From an uncultured Gammaproteobacteria bacterium (GTDB taxonomy: Bacteria > Pseudomonadota > Gammaproteobacteria > Eutrophobiales > Eutrophobiaceae), in assembly GCA_943788005.1 (NCBI GenBank), contig CALSOP010000008.1:62001-126000 (forward strand): a stretch of 64,000 nt of DNA, in the 5' to 3' direction. The notes beneath the pieces were generated by a model. The model did not search any database, was not told where the DNA came from, and worked only from the letters and a program-made list of their open reading frames with translations. Of the stretch, positions 54,099 through 64,000 are shown one piece after another. The stretch's first letter is position 1, and each line of letters starts with the position of its first letter. The position numbers and the translations under genes are program-made.

Positions 54099-55775
54099 AT
54101 GTCAAATAGTCAAAGTTTTCCTCGCATCCATAAACTCCCTGTTTCAGTTGCAAACCAGATTGCTGCTGGTGAAGTGATTGAACGCCCGGCTTCTGTCGTA
54201 AAGGAATTGATTGAAAACAGTATTGATGCTGCTGCAACAAAAATTGTAATCGATATTGAAGAAGCGGGTAAAAGTTTGATACGTGTGCGTGATAATGGAC
54301 AGGGGATACATAAAGACGATCTCGAGTTAGCGTTACAAGCACATGCAACCAGTAAATTATCGACATTTTCCGATCTGTCGCAGATAGTCAGTATGGGATT
54401 TAGAGGTGAAGCTATCCCCAGTATTGCTTCTGTTTCACGGTTTAAAATGACATCACGTCTAAATGGTGCGGAACAGGCTTGGAGTATCGATAATCAATCC
54501 CAAATAAAACCGGCATCCCATGAAGCAGGGACAACAGTTGAAGTTAATGATTTGTTTTTTTCTACACCAGGGCGTCGCAAATTTTTAAAGACAGAAAAAA
54601 CTGAGTATTTACATATTCAATCTTTGATCAGAGCACTCGCCTTGAGTCACTTTTCGACGGGGATATTTGTCAAACATAATGAACAGCCTTTGTTTAGTTT
54701 ACCCGCGTGTAAGGACGATATTGAGCAACGTGTCATTAGTGTTTGTGGACGGTCATTTATTAATAAAAGTGTGCAAGTTGATACACAAAATGATGGTATG
54801 CATTTATGGGGCTGGTTGGGATTAAATGATGTCGCTCGTAGTCAATCTGATCGACAGTATTTTTATGTCAATGGGCGGGTTGTTCGAGATAAGCATGTCA
54901 GTCACGCTATCCGTTTAGCCTATGATGATCGCATTGCTACCGGTCGTTATCCAAGTTATGTGCTGCACTTTGAAATTGACCCTTCATTAGTTGATGTTAA
55001 TGTCCATCCCGCAAAATCAGAAGTCCGGTTTTCAGAAACGAGAAATGTGCATGATTTTATTTACAGCAGCCTTTTAGAATGTTTAAGAAAGCCAATAGTC
55101 GCTGTAGAGAATAATGTTAACTATGAAACAAATGGATTAAACGCTCAGAAAAATATTAATGAAGAAGCTAATGTTTATAGCACGGCTAATTATAATCAAA
55201 CTGATATTTTCCAGAGCAGGAGAGCACCGTCAAAATACTTATCATTACTATCAAACCAATTTCTAATTGCTACGATTAATAATAATCAATGTTTAATTGA
55301 TATTGCTAAATCAAGAGCATTAATAACTGCACAGGGTTTATATAAAAACTTCTTGGCACAGACAATAACAACAAGGCCAATTCTTGTGCCAGTGGCTTGT
55401 GAGTTGAATACAGACTTACTAAAAGTTGTTAATGAAGATGTCATAATAATTGAACAATGGGGCTTTGAATTGGAGCAAATAGCGCCAACTCAAATATTAA
55501 TTCGCTCAATACCTGCTGTTTTAATCTGTTCCGATACAATTTCTTTAGTTAAAGATTTACTTGATGCTTTATATAAAAAAGATGCGAGTGAGACGCTCTC
55601 CAATACACTTGCGCAACACGTTAACGATTCTGGCACAGCGTTAGATGATAGCAACATGACTCAATTAATTAATGAGATTGCCCTATATGAAAATAAGCCA
55701 GATAAATCCGGTCCATTACCATGGAAGCAACTTGATTCTGAAACCCTGTTGACATTACTAAGCACGCAATCATGA
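54099..55775 (+). CDS. mutL: DNA mismatch repair protein MutL
   Basis: GHKL ATPase linking MutS recognition to downstream repair. The N-terminal domain shows IAAGEVIERPASVVKELIENSIDA, RDNGQGIHKDDL, HATSKL, FRGEAIPSIASVS and a DVNVHPAKSEVRF segment near residue 300. A variable linker (~335-375) and a C-terminal dimerisation domain follow. There is no clear endonuclease motif, as expected where MutH-type systems operate. At 558 residues it is slightly short. It overlaps miaA by 4 bases. Confidence 0.96.
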   Translation: MSNSQSFPRIHKLPVSVANQIAAGEVIERPASVVKELIENSIDAAATKIVIDIEEAGKSLIRVRDNGQGIHKDDLELALQAHATSKLSTFSDLSQIVSMGFRGEAIPSIASVSRFKMTSRLNGAEQAWSIDNQSQIKPASHEAGTTVEVNDLFFSTPGRRKFLKTEKTEYLHIQSLIRALALSHFSTGIFVKHNEQPLFSLPACKDDIEQRVISVCGRSFINKSVQVDTQNDGMHLWGWLGLNDVARSQSDRQYFYVNGRVVRDKHVSHAIRLAYDDRIATGRYPSYVLHFEIDPSLVDVNVHPAKSEVRFSETRNVHDFIYSSLLECLRKPIVAVENNVNYETNGLNAQKNINEEANVYSTANYNQTDIFQSRRAPSKYLSLLSNQFLIATINNNQCLIDIAKSRALITAQGLYKNFLAQTITTRPILVPVACELNTDLLKVVNEDVIIIEQWGFELEQIAPTQILIRSIPAVLICSDTISLVKDLLDALYKKDASETLSNTLAQHVNDSGTALDDSNMTQLINEIALYENKPDKSGPLPWKQLDSETLLTLLSTQS

Positions 55776-56698
55776 GTAATTCTCCACAAGTGATTTTTAT
55801 AATGGGACCGACGGCAACGGGTAAAACAGATTTAGCCGTGCACTTAAATGAAAATATTGATAGTGAGATAATCAGTGTAGATTCGGCCATGGTCTATAAG
55901 GGAATGGACATAGGAACAGCGAAACCCGATAAAGAATTATTAGCGAAGGCACCACATCGATTGATTGATATATGTGACCCACTGGAATCGTATTCAGCGG
56001 CGCAATTCAGAGAAGATGCAAACTTAGCTATCGAAGAGATCTTGGCTAGAAATAAGACGCCTGTGCTTGTTGGCGGCACAGGATTATATTTTCGTGCTCT
56101 TGAGCAAGGTTTGGCGGAATTACCAGAGGCCAATCCGCAAATACGTGACAGGATCGAAGCAGAGGCGGATGCTGACGGTTGGCAGAGTCTGCATAGAAGA
56201 TTGAAAGAAATCGATCCGGATACGGCGAACCGGATTAGTGAAAATGATCCGCAGCGCATTCAGAGAGCATTAGAAGTTTATGAAATAACAGGAAAAACAT
56301 TAACATCATTAATATCTGCTGAACATAAAGAGCCATTTCCATACCCTATTAAAAAGATCATCTTGTCACCTGAAAAACGTTCGGATCTTCACGACCGGAT
56401 TAAATACCGATTATTAGCTATGTTGAAGTCTGGATTTGTCGATGAGGTCGAGGCCTTATATCGCCGCGGTAACTTATCATTAGCTTTGCCCTCTATGCGA
56501 TTGGTCGGTTATAGACAGATTTGGCGTTATTTAGATGGAGAGTGCAGCTACGAGGAAATGCAGGAATATGCCATTATTGCTACACGTCAACTTGCCAAGC
56601 GCCAGATCACCTGGTGTCGCTCAGAAGATAATGCTGAATGGTATGATCCATACAAAACAGGCATTTTCTCTAAAATTCTGAAAAATCTGGATAATTAG
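55772..56698 (+). CDS. miaA: tRNA dimethylallyltransferase MiaA
   Basis: Adds the isopentenyl group to A37 of tRNAs reading UNN codons, using DMAPP made through the IspH pathway. Motifs: IMGPTATGKTDLAVHL (P-loop), ISVDSAMVYKGMDIGTAKP, PHRLIDICDP, LVGGTGLYFRAL, DPQRIQRALEVYEITGK and the C-terminal ATRQLAKRQITWCR. The 308 residues are normal. Order mutL-miaA-hfq-hflX is conserved. Confidence 0.97.
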   Translation: MSNSPQVIFIMGPTATGKTDLAVHLNENIDSEIISVDSAMVYKGMDIGTAKPDKELLAKAPHRLIDICDPLESYSAAQFREDANLAIEEILARNKTPVLVGGTGLYFRALEQGLAELPEANPQIRDRIEAEADADGWQSLHRRLKEIDPDTANRISENDPQRIQRALEVYEITGKTLTSLISAEHKEPFPYPIKKIILSPEKRSDLHDRIKYRLLAMLKSGFVDEVEALYRRGNLSLALPSMRLVGYRQIWRYLDGECSYEEMQEYAIIATRQLAKRQITWCRSEDNAEWYDPYKTGIFSKILKNLDN

Positions 56699-56811
56699 CC
56701 GTAATATTTTTCTCATTTGTAATATACTTGATTAGATAATAAGTAGAAATGGTCGTAGTTCTAATTAAACGACTGATAAATAAGAATAATTAGATTCAAA
56801 GGAGATTTATT

Positions 56812-57057
56812 ATGAGTAAGGGGCACTCATTGCAGGATCCTTTTTTAAATGCATTAAGGAAAGAGCGTATTCCTGTATCAATATTTTTGGTCAATGGGAT
56901 TAAATTACAAGGACAGGTAGAATCTTTCGATCAATTTGTCATATTGCTTAAAAATTCGGTGAGCCAGTTGGTGTATAAACATGCAGTTTCAACAATTGTA
57001 CCGGCGAGAAACGTCAAACTTCCTCGTGCTGATGAGGATTCTGGCGAAGAAGCGTGA
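56812..57057 (+). CDS. hfq: RNA chaperone Hfq
   Basis: An 81-residue Sm-like protein. Sm1 and Sm2 signatures are present: [39 protein letters not shown] and [12 protein letters not shown]. The C-terminal tail is short (~15 residues). A strong AAAGGAGA ribosome site precedes the ATG. A 113-base gap after miaA may hold a promoter. Confidence 0.98.
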   Translation: MSKGHSLQDPFLNALRKERIPVSIFLVNGIKLQGQVESFDQFVILLKNSVSQLVYKHAVSTIVPARNVKLPRADEDSGEEA

Positions 57058-57084
57058 CCTCAATTAATCTAGTTTGGTAAGCAT

Positions 57085-58368
57085 TTGGAATCAAAATCCG
57101 CTGATATACAGCGTGCCTTAATCGTTTACGTCGATTTTTATAAATCTACGGCTGATGACGCATATAGTGAATTTGTTCAATTAGTCGAATCCTCTGGTTT
57201 AGATGTAATTGGATCAATTAAAGCCCCACGCCAATTTCCTGATGCGCAACTCTTTGTTGGCAAGGGAAAGGCCGACGAAATCACACTACAAGCTGAACAG
57301 TTGGATGCTGATGTAGTGATATTCAACCATCCGCTGACGCCGGCACAGGAAAGAAACCTCGAAAATCACACCAAAGTTCGTGTCATAGATAGAATAGGCC
57401 TAATTTTGGATATATTTGCCCAACGCGCGCGAAGTTACGAAGGTAAATTACAGGTTGAATTGGCACAATTGCAGCATTTATCGACTCGCTTGATACGAGG
57501 TTGGACACATTTAGAGCGTCAAAAAGGTGGTATAGGGTTACGTGGCCCGGGTGAAACTCAGCTTGAAACTGATCGTCGTTTGGTAGGTTTTCGAATTAAG
57601 TTGATTAATCAGCGTCTGGACAAAGTACGCAAGCAACGATATTTGAGTAGGCAGCAGCGTAAAAAAAATGATGTGCCCGTAATTTCTTTAGTTGGTTATA
57701 CCAATGCAGGAAAATCAACGCTGTTTAATAGATTGACTGGGGCAAATGTTAGGGCTGCGGATCAATTGTTTGCGACGCTCGACCCGACATTAAGACGAGT
57801 CGAGATGGATTCTGGAAGGAACGTTATATTAACGGATACGGTAGGATTTATTCGAGATTTACCGCATGATCTGGTCGAGTCATTTCAGGCGACATTGGAA
57901 GAAGTTCGAGAAGCAGATGTATTAATACACGTCATCGATGTTGACCATGAGCAGCGTCAGCAGCGAATAGATGAGGTCAATAAGGTTATCGAATTAATTG
58001 GTGCAGAAGATGTCCCTCAAATAGAGGTCTATAACAAGATAGATAAATATACAGAGCAAACAGCGCGAATTGAAATAGCCGATAATTATCCGCATAAACG
58101 GATATGGTTATCTTCACAGACGGGTGAAGGGCTGGAACTACTGCGAGAAGGCATTGAGCAGCAATTACGACAAGACAGGAAGCCGCATCATCTGAATTTG
58201 CCAGTCACCGCAGGTCAGTTACGGGCAAAATTATTTGATCTTGGGGCCGTTAGACAGGATGATGAGAACGAAAAAGGCGGCTGGATAATGGAAGTTGAGC
58301 TGGAAGAATTCAGACTAACTAAGCTTTGTGAAGAAGCCAGCTTGGATATATCGCAGTTGCAGTCATAG
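57085..58368 (+). CDS. hflX: Ribosome-associated GTPase HflX
   Basis: A 427-residue GTPase that rescues or splits stalled ribosomes. The N-terminal nucleotide-binding domain includes KGKADEI and FNHPLTPAQERNLE; the KGGIGLRGPGETQLETDRR helical hinge precedes the G domain with VGYTNAGKSTLFNRLTG (G1), DTVGFIRDLP (G3) and VYNKIDK (G4). The start is TTG at 57085, 28 bases after hfq. It lies upstream of hflKC. Confidence 0.95.
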   Translation: MESKSADIQRALIVYVDFYKSTADDAYSEFVQLVESSGLDVIGSIKAPRQFPDAQLFVGKGKADEITLQAEQLDADVVIFNHPLTPAQERNLENHTKVRVIDRIGLILDIFAQRARSYEGKLQVELAQLQHLSTRLIRGWTHLERQKGGIGLRGPGETQLETDRRLVGFRIKLINQRLDKVRKQRYLSRQQRKKNDVPVISLVGYTNAGKSTLFNRLTGANVRAADQLFATLDPTLRRVEMDSGRNVILTDTVGFIRDLPHDLVESFQATLEEVREADVLIHVIDVDHEQRQQRIDEVNKVIELIGAEDVPQIEVYNKIDKYTEQTARIEIADNYPHKRIWLSSQTGEGLELLREGIEQQLRQDRKPHHLNLPVTAGQLRAKLFDLGAVRQDDENEKGGWIMEVELEEFRLTKLCEEASLDISQLQS

Positions 58369-58464
58369 CCTGCTCGCTATTAAGATCACACGCAAATTCA
58401 TTTTTTATATTTTTTACATTAGTATGTTTTTAAATATCCATAAATTTCGTCGGAGAAATACATA

Positions 58465-59604
58465 ATGGGCTGGAATGAACCACCTGACAATAAAGGCAAA
58501 GACCCCTGGGGTAATAAAGGTGATGGAGATGGACCACCGGATCTTGACGAGATTATTCGTAAGATGCAGAAAGGTCTAGGGGGAATCTTTGGTAATCGAC
58601 CTAGCAAGGTAGGTGACAATAATTCGATGTTTCCATTTGCTGTCGGCATTATCCTGCTTTTAGCATGGTTAGCCTTTGATGCGACTTACTTGATTGACCA
58701 ACAAGAACGAGGTGTTGTGCTTCGTTTTGGTGAACACGTTGATACTCTTGAGCCGGGTTTGAGTTTTCGTTTTCCAAGACCAGTAGAAGTTGTACAAAAA
58801 GTTAATGTTGGACAGGTGAGATCAATTACGCATAAAGCATTGATGCTGACGCAGGATGAAAATATTGTTGATGTTGAAGTAGCCGTGCAATGGCGAATCG
58901 GCAATGCTGATGAGTATCTGTTTAATGTGTATTCTCCGGCCTCAACATTAAGGCAAGTAACCGAAAGTTCAGTTCGTGAAGTCATTGGCAAGAGTAAACT
59001 TGATTTTGTTTTGACCGAAGGACGTAGTGAAATAGCAGAAAGAATACAATCCTTAATTCAGGATACACTGGGGGATTATAAAACAGGCATTTATATTTCC
59101 ACCGCAGAAATGCAACCAGCGAAACCACCAGAAGAAGTTAAAGCGGCATTTGATGATGCTATCAAGGCACGAGAAGATGAACAGCGTCAGGTGAATGAAG
59201 CGGAAGCCTATAGGAATGACATCTTGCCTAAGGCTCGTGGTGGAGCAGCTCGATTACGTGAAGAGTCAAATGGTTATAAGTCACGAATCATATCCAAGGC
59301 TGAAGGTGAAGCGAGTCGGTTTGGACAACTGCTGGCTGAATATCAGCGGGCACCTGAAGTTACGCGTGAAAGGTTATATCTGGATGCGCTTGAATCCGTA
59401 TTCAGCAACACCAACAAAGTACTTATTGATAATGATAATGGCAATAGTCTGATGTATTTACCGATAGATAAGCTGATTGAAAAACGACAAAATAATAGCT
59501 CGAATAATGCTATTCCAAATTTTAATGAGTCTACCAATTCATCATCTACTACTATGAATGATGCTCGACAAAGACTTGATGAACGACTCAGAGGAGTACG
59601 CTAA
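58465..59604 (+). CDS. hflK: FtsH protease regulator HflK
   Basis: SPFH/band 7 membrane protein that with HflC encloses FtsH. It has a Gly-rich cytoplasmic start (NEPPDNKGKDPWGNKGDGDG), one membrane helix (MFPFAVGIILLLAWLAFDATYLI), and a band 7 domain (RGVVLRFGEHVDTLEPGLSFRFP, VDVEVAVQWRIGN, STLRQVTESSVREVIG). A long helical region ends in an Asn/Ser-rich tail. Its TAA overlaps the hflC ATG by one base. Confidence 0.95.
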   Translation: MGWNEPPDNKGKDPWGNKGDGDGPPDLDEIIRKMQKGLGGIFGNRPSKVGDNNSMFPFAVGIILLLAWLAFDATYLIDQQERGVVLRFGEHVDTLEPGLSFRFPRPVEVVQKVNVGQVRSITHKALMLTQDENIVDVEVAVQWRIGNADEYLFNVYSPASTLRQVTESSVREVIGKSKLDFVLTEGRSEIAERIQSLIQDTLGDYKTGIYISTAEMQPAKPPEEVKAAFDDAIKAREDEQRQVNEAEAYRNDILPKARGGAARLREESNGYKSRIISKAEGEASRFGQLLAEYQRAPEVTRERLYLDALESVFSNTNKVLIDNDNGNSLMYLPIDKLIEKRQNNSSNNAIPNFNESTNSSSTTMNDARQRLDERLRGVR

Positions 59605-60480
59605 TGCCTTTGAATCCTAAAATTCTGATTCCTTTAGTTATCATTGCGATAATAGGATATTCGTCTGTTTTTATAGTGAACCAATGGGAACAGGCTCTGG
59701 TCTTCAAGTTCCGTGAGATTGTTCGACTCAGATGATAAACCCGGTTTGCATTTTATGTTGCCAGTGGTAAATAAGGCGCAAAAATTTGAAAAACGACTTT
59801 TAAATCTTGATCAAGAACGCACAGCGCTTTATAACAATAGAAAAGAAAGATGTGATTGTTGATTATTATGCGAAGTGGCGAATTACTGATATTGATAAAT
59901 TTTATACTGCAACACGTGGGTGATGTCCCTCTATGCCAATGGTCTGTTAGGGTCAGCGTATCAACCGTGCACTTCGAGATGAATTTGGTGCACGTACTGT
60001 TCAGGAAGTGGTTGCCGGTGAACGCACTCAAATCCTTAGTGTGGTTACTGCAAGCACTTCAAACTTGCCACAAGAATTAGGCATAACAGTTGTTGATGTT
60101 CGCTACCAAGAGGATTGATTTGCCGACAGAAGTCAGTAGTTTCGGTCTATGAACGTATGCGTGCTGAACGTAATCGTGTTGCCAAGGATTTTCGTGCGCG
60201 TGGTTCTGAAGCTTCGGAACGTATTCGTGCTAACGCCGATCTCGTGAACGTGAGATTATTCTGGCAAATGCCTATCGGGATGCATGAAATGATACGCGGT
60301 GAAGGTGATGCGCAGGCAACCGAGATCTACGCAGCAGCCTATACTCAAGATGAAGAATTCTATTCATTTTATCGTAGTTTGGATGCCTACAAGAATAGTT
60401 TCATTAACGGTAATGATGTATTACTGCTCGAGCCTAAATCAGATTTCTTTAGATATTTTAATAATTCAAAAGGCAAATAA
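59604..60480 (+). pseudogene. hflC: FtsH protease regulator HflC, disrupted by nine insertion frameshifts
   Basis: The partner of HflK. As sequenced it stops after ~43 residues, but all of HflC can be read by switching frames: VIIAIIGYSSVFIVNQWEQALVF, DDKPGLHFMLPVVNKAQKFE, IVDYYAKWRITDIDKFYTATRG, RALRDEFGARTVQEVVAGER, RMRAERNRVAKDFRARGSEA and SFINGNDVLLLEPKSDFFRYF. Extra bases are needed near 59726, 59818, 59918, 59927, 59950, 60107, 60140, 60241 (two bases) and 60285; the total of ten matches the final frame shift. No missing bases are needed. With near-perfect coding content, dense sequencing error is more likely than decay. Confidence 0.9.
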
Positions 60481-60497
60481 ATTCAGGTTTAAATATA

Positions 60498-60533
60498 AAA
60501 CAGGTTTATTTAATAGACTGAATAAACCTGTTT
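60498..60533. terminator. Long perfect hairpin after hflC
   Basis: A perfect 13-bp stem (AAACAGGTTTATT / AATAAACCTGTTT) with a ten-base loop, 18 bases after the hflC stop. Short T-runs lie at both outer edges, so it can terminate weakly in either direction. It probably separates hflKC from the DUF2065-hisZ-purA genes. Confidence 0.65.
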
Positions 60534-60560
60534 CTATGAAAAACTAAATGGTGAAAGTAT

Positions 60561-60758
60561 TTGTTTGATATTAATTTTTCTGATCTTTTATCTGCGCTTG
60601 CTTTAGTTTTTATATTAGAAGGTCTAATGCCATTTCTGAATCCTGAAGGTATTCGAAAAGTTTTTCTTGCTGCGGCTCAAATGGATAATAAAACATTACG
60701 ATTTTTGGGTGTCTCAAGCATGTTGCTAGGTTTGATATTGTTGTACATTGTTAGATAG
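60561..60758 (+). CDS. DUF2065 small membrane protein (YjeT-like)
   Basis: A 65-residue protein with two membrane helices (LLSALALVFILEGLMPFLNP and FLGVSSMLLGLILLYIVR). The EGLMPFLNPEGIRKVFLAAAQM segment is the DUF2065 signature. The start is TTG. In enterobacteria it also lies between hflC and purA. Function not established. Confidence 0.88.
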   Translation: MFDINFSDLLSALALVFILEGLMPFLNPEGIRKVFLAAAQMDNKTLRFLGVSSMLLGLILLYIVR

Positions 60759-60778
60759 ATTATTTAACCGATTAAATT

Positions 60779-61961
60779 ATGAATATTACAAATCGTTGGT
60801 TGCTTCCTGAAGGTGTTGAAGAGATTCTGCCACCTAAGGCACAAAAACTTGAAAATCTATGCAGGACAATCATTGACCTGTTTTCTACATGGGGCTATGA
60901 ATTTGTTATTCCTCCTATGGTCGAATATCTGGAATCTTTGCTTACTGGTACTGGTGAAGACCTGGACTTAAAGACGTTTAAATTGACCGATCAACTAAGT
61001 GGTCGTTTAATGGGGATTCGTGCAGATATAACGCCACAAGTCGCACGTATAGATGCGCATTTGTTAAAACGTGATACGCCTACCCGCCTTTGTTATCTAG
61101 GTTCAGTGTTACACACGCGCCCTGGCAAGTCCGGTGAAACTCGCGCACCATTACAAGTAGGTGCCGAGCTTTATGGTCACTCTGGTGTAGCAAGTGATAT
61201 TGAAATTGTTAAATTGATGTTAGCTACGTTGAAGCAGGTGGGTATTAATCAGACATATATCGACCTAGGTCACATAGGTATTTTCAGAACATTAAGCTCC
61301 GATTCTTCATTGAGCGTTACGCAACAAGCACAAGTATTTGAAGCGCTACAAAGGAAAGCAAAAGACGAATTAAAAGCCTTATATAAAGAATGGAATATTA
61401 CTAATGCTGCTAGCAATGCATTGCTTGAGTTAGTCGATCTAAATGGCGACGTAACAGTATTAGACGAAGCTAAAAAGCTATTAGCTAAGCTTTCTCCTGA
61501 GAGCGTGCAATATATTGATGAAATTAAGACATTGGCTGAGTCAATAACCGGACAGTCAGAAGTATTTATTAATGTAGACTTGGCTGAGTTACGTGGTTAT
61601 CACTATCACACGGGAATGGTCTATACAGCTTTTGTTCCAGGTGAGGGTGACGGCATAGCCTTTGGTGGGCGATACGATGATATTGGCAGTGCCTTTGGTC
61701 GTGCAAGACCAGCTACAGGGTTTAGTACAGATGTTAAATCTTTGTTAAAACAACAGATCATAGTCAATAAAACTCCATCAAGTATTTTTGCACCGACATC
61801 TTCCGATATAGCGTTACATCAAAAAATAAATGCACTTCGCAAAACCGGGTAACATCGTAATTGAAGAACTAGAAGGGCAACATGCGTCAGCAAGCGAAAT
61901 GAATTGTGATCAGCAACTATCGTTAGAAAATGGCGAATGGATCGTTAAAGACATTAATTAA
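60779..61961 (+). pseudogene. hisZ: ATP phosphoribosyltransferase regulatory subunit HisZ, one-base frameshift near the 3' end
   Basis: HisRS-like paralogue that activates short-form HisG in histidine synthesis. Motifs: RWLLPEGVEEILPPKAQKLE, RADITPQVARIDAH, YLGSVLHTRP, ELYGHSG and GIAFGGRYDDIGSAFGR. The frame stops at 61852 after ALRKTG. Deleting one G from GGG (61847-61849) continues it as KTGNIVIEELEGQHASASEM and ends at TAA 61959-61961, giving ~393 residues, a normal HisZ length. Likely an intact gene with a sequence error. Upstream of purA, as in many gammaproteobacteria. Confidence 0.92.
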
Positions 61962-61964
61962 TAA

Positions 61965-63275
<1,311 letters not shown>

Positions 63276-63286
63276 ATAGACTGTTT

Positions 63287-64000
63287 TTATCTGCGCATAG
63301 GTTCAAACAAGCCGTACTTCCACTGCCGAATCGCCATCACTACCGTTGTGCCATTACGTTCATCTAATGGTAAACCTGCATCGCTGTCATTTAGTTCACT
63401 AAACTCTTTAATCAGTTTTTCCATTTTCTTTTGAAAAACAGCATTTGAGTTATTCGCTAACATCCCATTAACAACCAAAAGACGTTCATTTGCCTTATTG
63501 AAACGTGTATTGAAAAAGTCTTGTTCTACCTTGGATTGAAAAAAATGTTGAATGGGACCGTTCTCGATCCATGAAAAATTTGAGGCAACTAATAATTTGA
63601 TACGGTTCTTAGGTAACAAATCGATAATTTTTAATTTATCTAATTTTGCCAAATAGTGTATACCTTCTGTTTCGCTAATCTTGTAATGAGCTGTGATGTC
63701 ACTTAAGGTCCAGCGATTCAAAACGCAGACTGTGACTAATAACAGGGTTAAGTCACTTGCGATTTTTCTTTCTTGCTCATCACTGAGTTTACTGAGGTGT
63801 TGTTCCTCTTCTTGCATGAGCTTTAGTAGATCGGACAGTTCCATATTCATGCATTGGCATAGTTGTTCCAGTCGTTTCAAGGTAAAGTTCTTTTCAGAAA
63901 ACATGCGTTTTATACTGGCCTCAGATAAATCGATCTTTTTGGCAATATCGTTGTAGGTTAAGCCATGTGTCTTAAGCGCTTTTTTTTAGGGTATGTATTA
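63287..64000 (-). CDS. XRE-family transcriptional regulator (5' end outside window, probable frameshift)
   Basis: A helix-turn-helix regulator. The frame reads KTHGLTYNDIAKKIDLSEAS, then IKRMFSEKNFTLKRLEQLCQ, an XRE/Cro-type domain, upstream of the first ATG at 63904; so that ATG is not the start. Going further upstream, an A8 run (T8 at 63980-63987 on the plus strand) brings a stop; with seven As the frame continues as IHTLKKALK to the window edge. The C-terminal ~140 residues are helical, with a second winged-helix-like part (LSDITAHYKISETEGIHYLAK). Target unknown. It converges on purA. Confidence 0.75.

Overview
The window reads as chromosome of a low-GC gammaproteobacterium. Two blocks have the gene order typical of that class: murJ-ribF-ileS-lspA-ispH at the left, and orn-nnr-tsaE-amiC-mutL-miaA-hfq-hflX-hflK-hflC-DUF2065-hisZ-purA at the right. 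The 4.5S RNA-dnaX-ybaB-recR block and a type IV minor-pilin operon beside thiO agree with this. A genus cannot be fixed from what I can see; a Thiotrichales-like (Methylophaga/Cycloclasticus type) relative is only a guess.

Layout. 1-6.8 kb: lipid II flippase, FAD synthesis, isoleucyl-tRNA synthetase, lipoprotein signal peptidase, isoprenoid synthesis. 6.8-8.6 kb: small secreted proteins. 8.6-17.2 kb (minus strand): type IV pilus operon fimT-pilV-pilW-pilX-(small secreted protein)-pilY1-pilE, with thiO divergent. 18.6 kb: an Irr-like Fur-family regulator, then tRNA-Thr(CGT). 19.08-28.84 kb: an island inserted at that tRNA, shown by an exact 45-bp copy of the tRNA 3' part at its far end. It carries a dipeptidase, then an operon of thermostable-haemolysin-like protein, AMP-ligase, haem-oxygenase-like iron enzyme, SDR, TPR protein, OmpR-type regulator, histidine kinase, cupredoxin, FTR1 iron permease and outer-membrane-like protein. 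Just upstream of the operon is CTTAAG-N5-CTTAAG, which fits the known PmrA and BqsR target motifs, so an iron-responsive, self-regulated operon is my main candidate system. 28.8-30.2 kb: a second small cargo (Rap1a-like protein, HExxH protein) between two copies of a ~127-bp repeat.

30.2-40.3 kb: two nearly identical 1.5-kb IS3-family elements in opposite orientation bracket a transport and peptide-ligation segment (MscS-like, two MgtE-like, RimK, AspA-like). Three of the four IS flanks are broken genes (ATP-grasp, CNNM, CusA-type RND) whose missing halves are not in the window, so the IS copies mark rearrangement points. 41-50 kb: DUF3240, cyclophilin, bioA, 4.5S RNA, dnaX-ybaB-recR, NrtS, EamA, PilZ, cytochrome c, M48 protease. 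50-63.3 kb: the conserved orn-to-purA block. The right edge holds a partial XRE regulator.

Sequence quality matters here. Several otherwise well-conserved genes (pilY1, the SDR, the TPR protein, the response regulator, hflC, hisZ, the XRE gene) are broken only by extra bases, mostly in short G/C or A runs, and never by missing ones. hflC alone needs nine separate events. I read this as insertion-type sequencing error, not pseudogenisation, and annotate the intended genes across the breaks.
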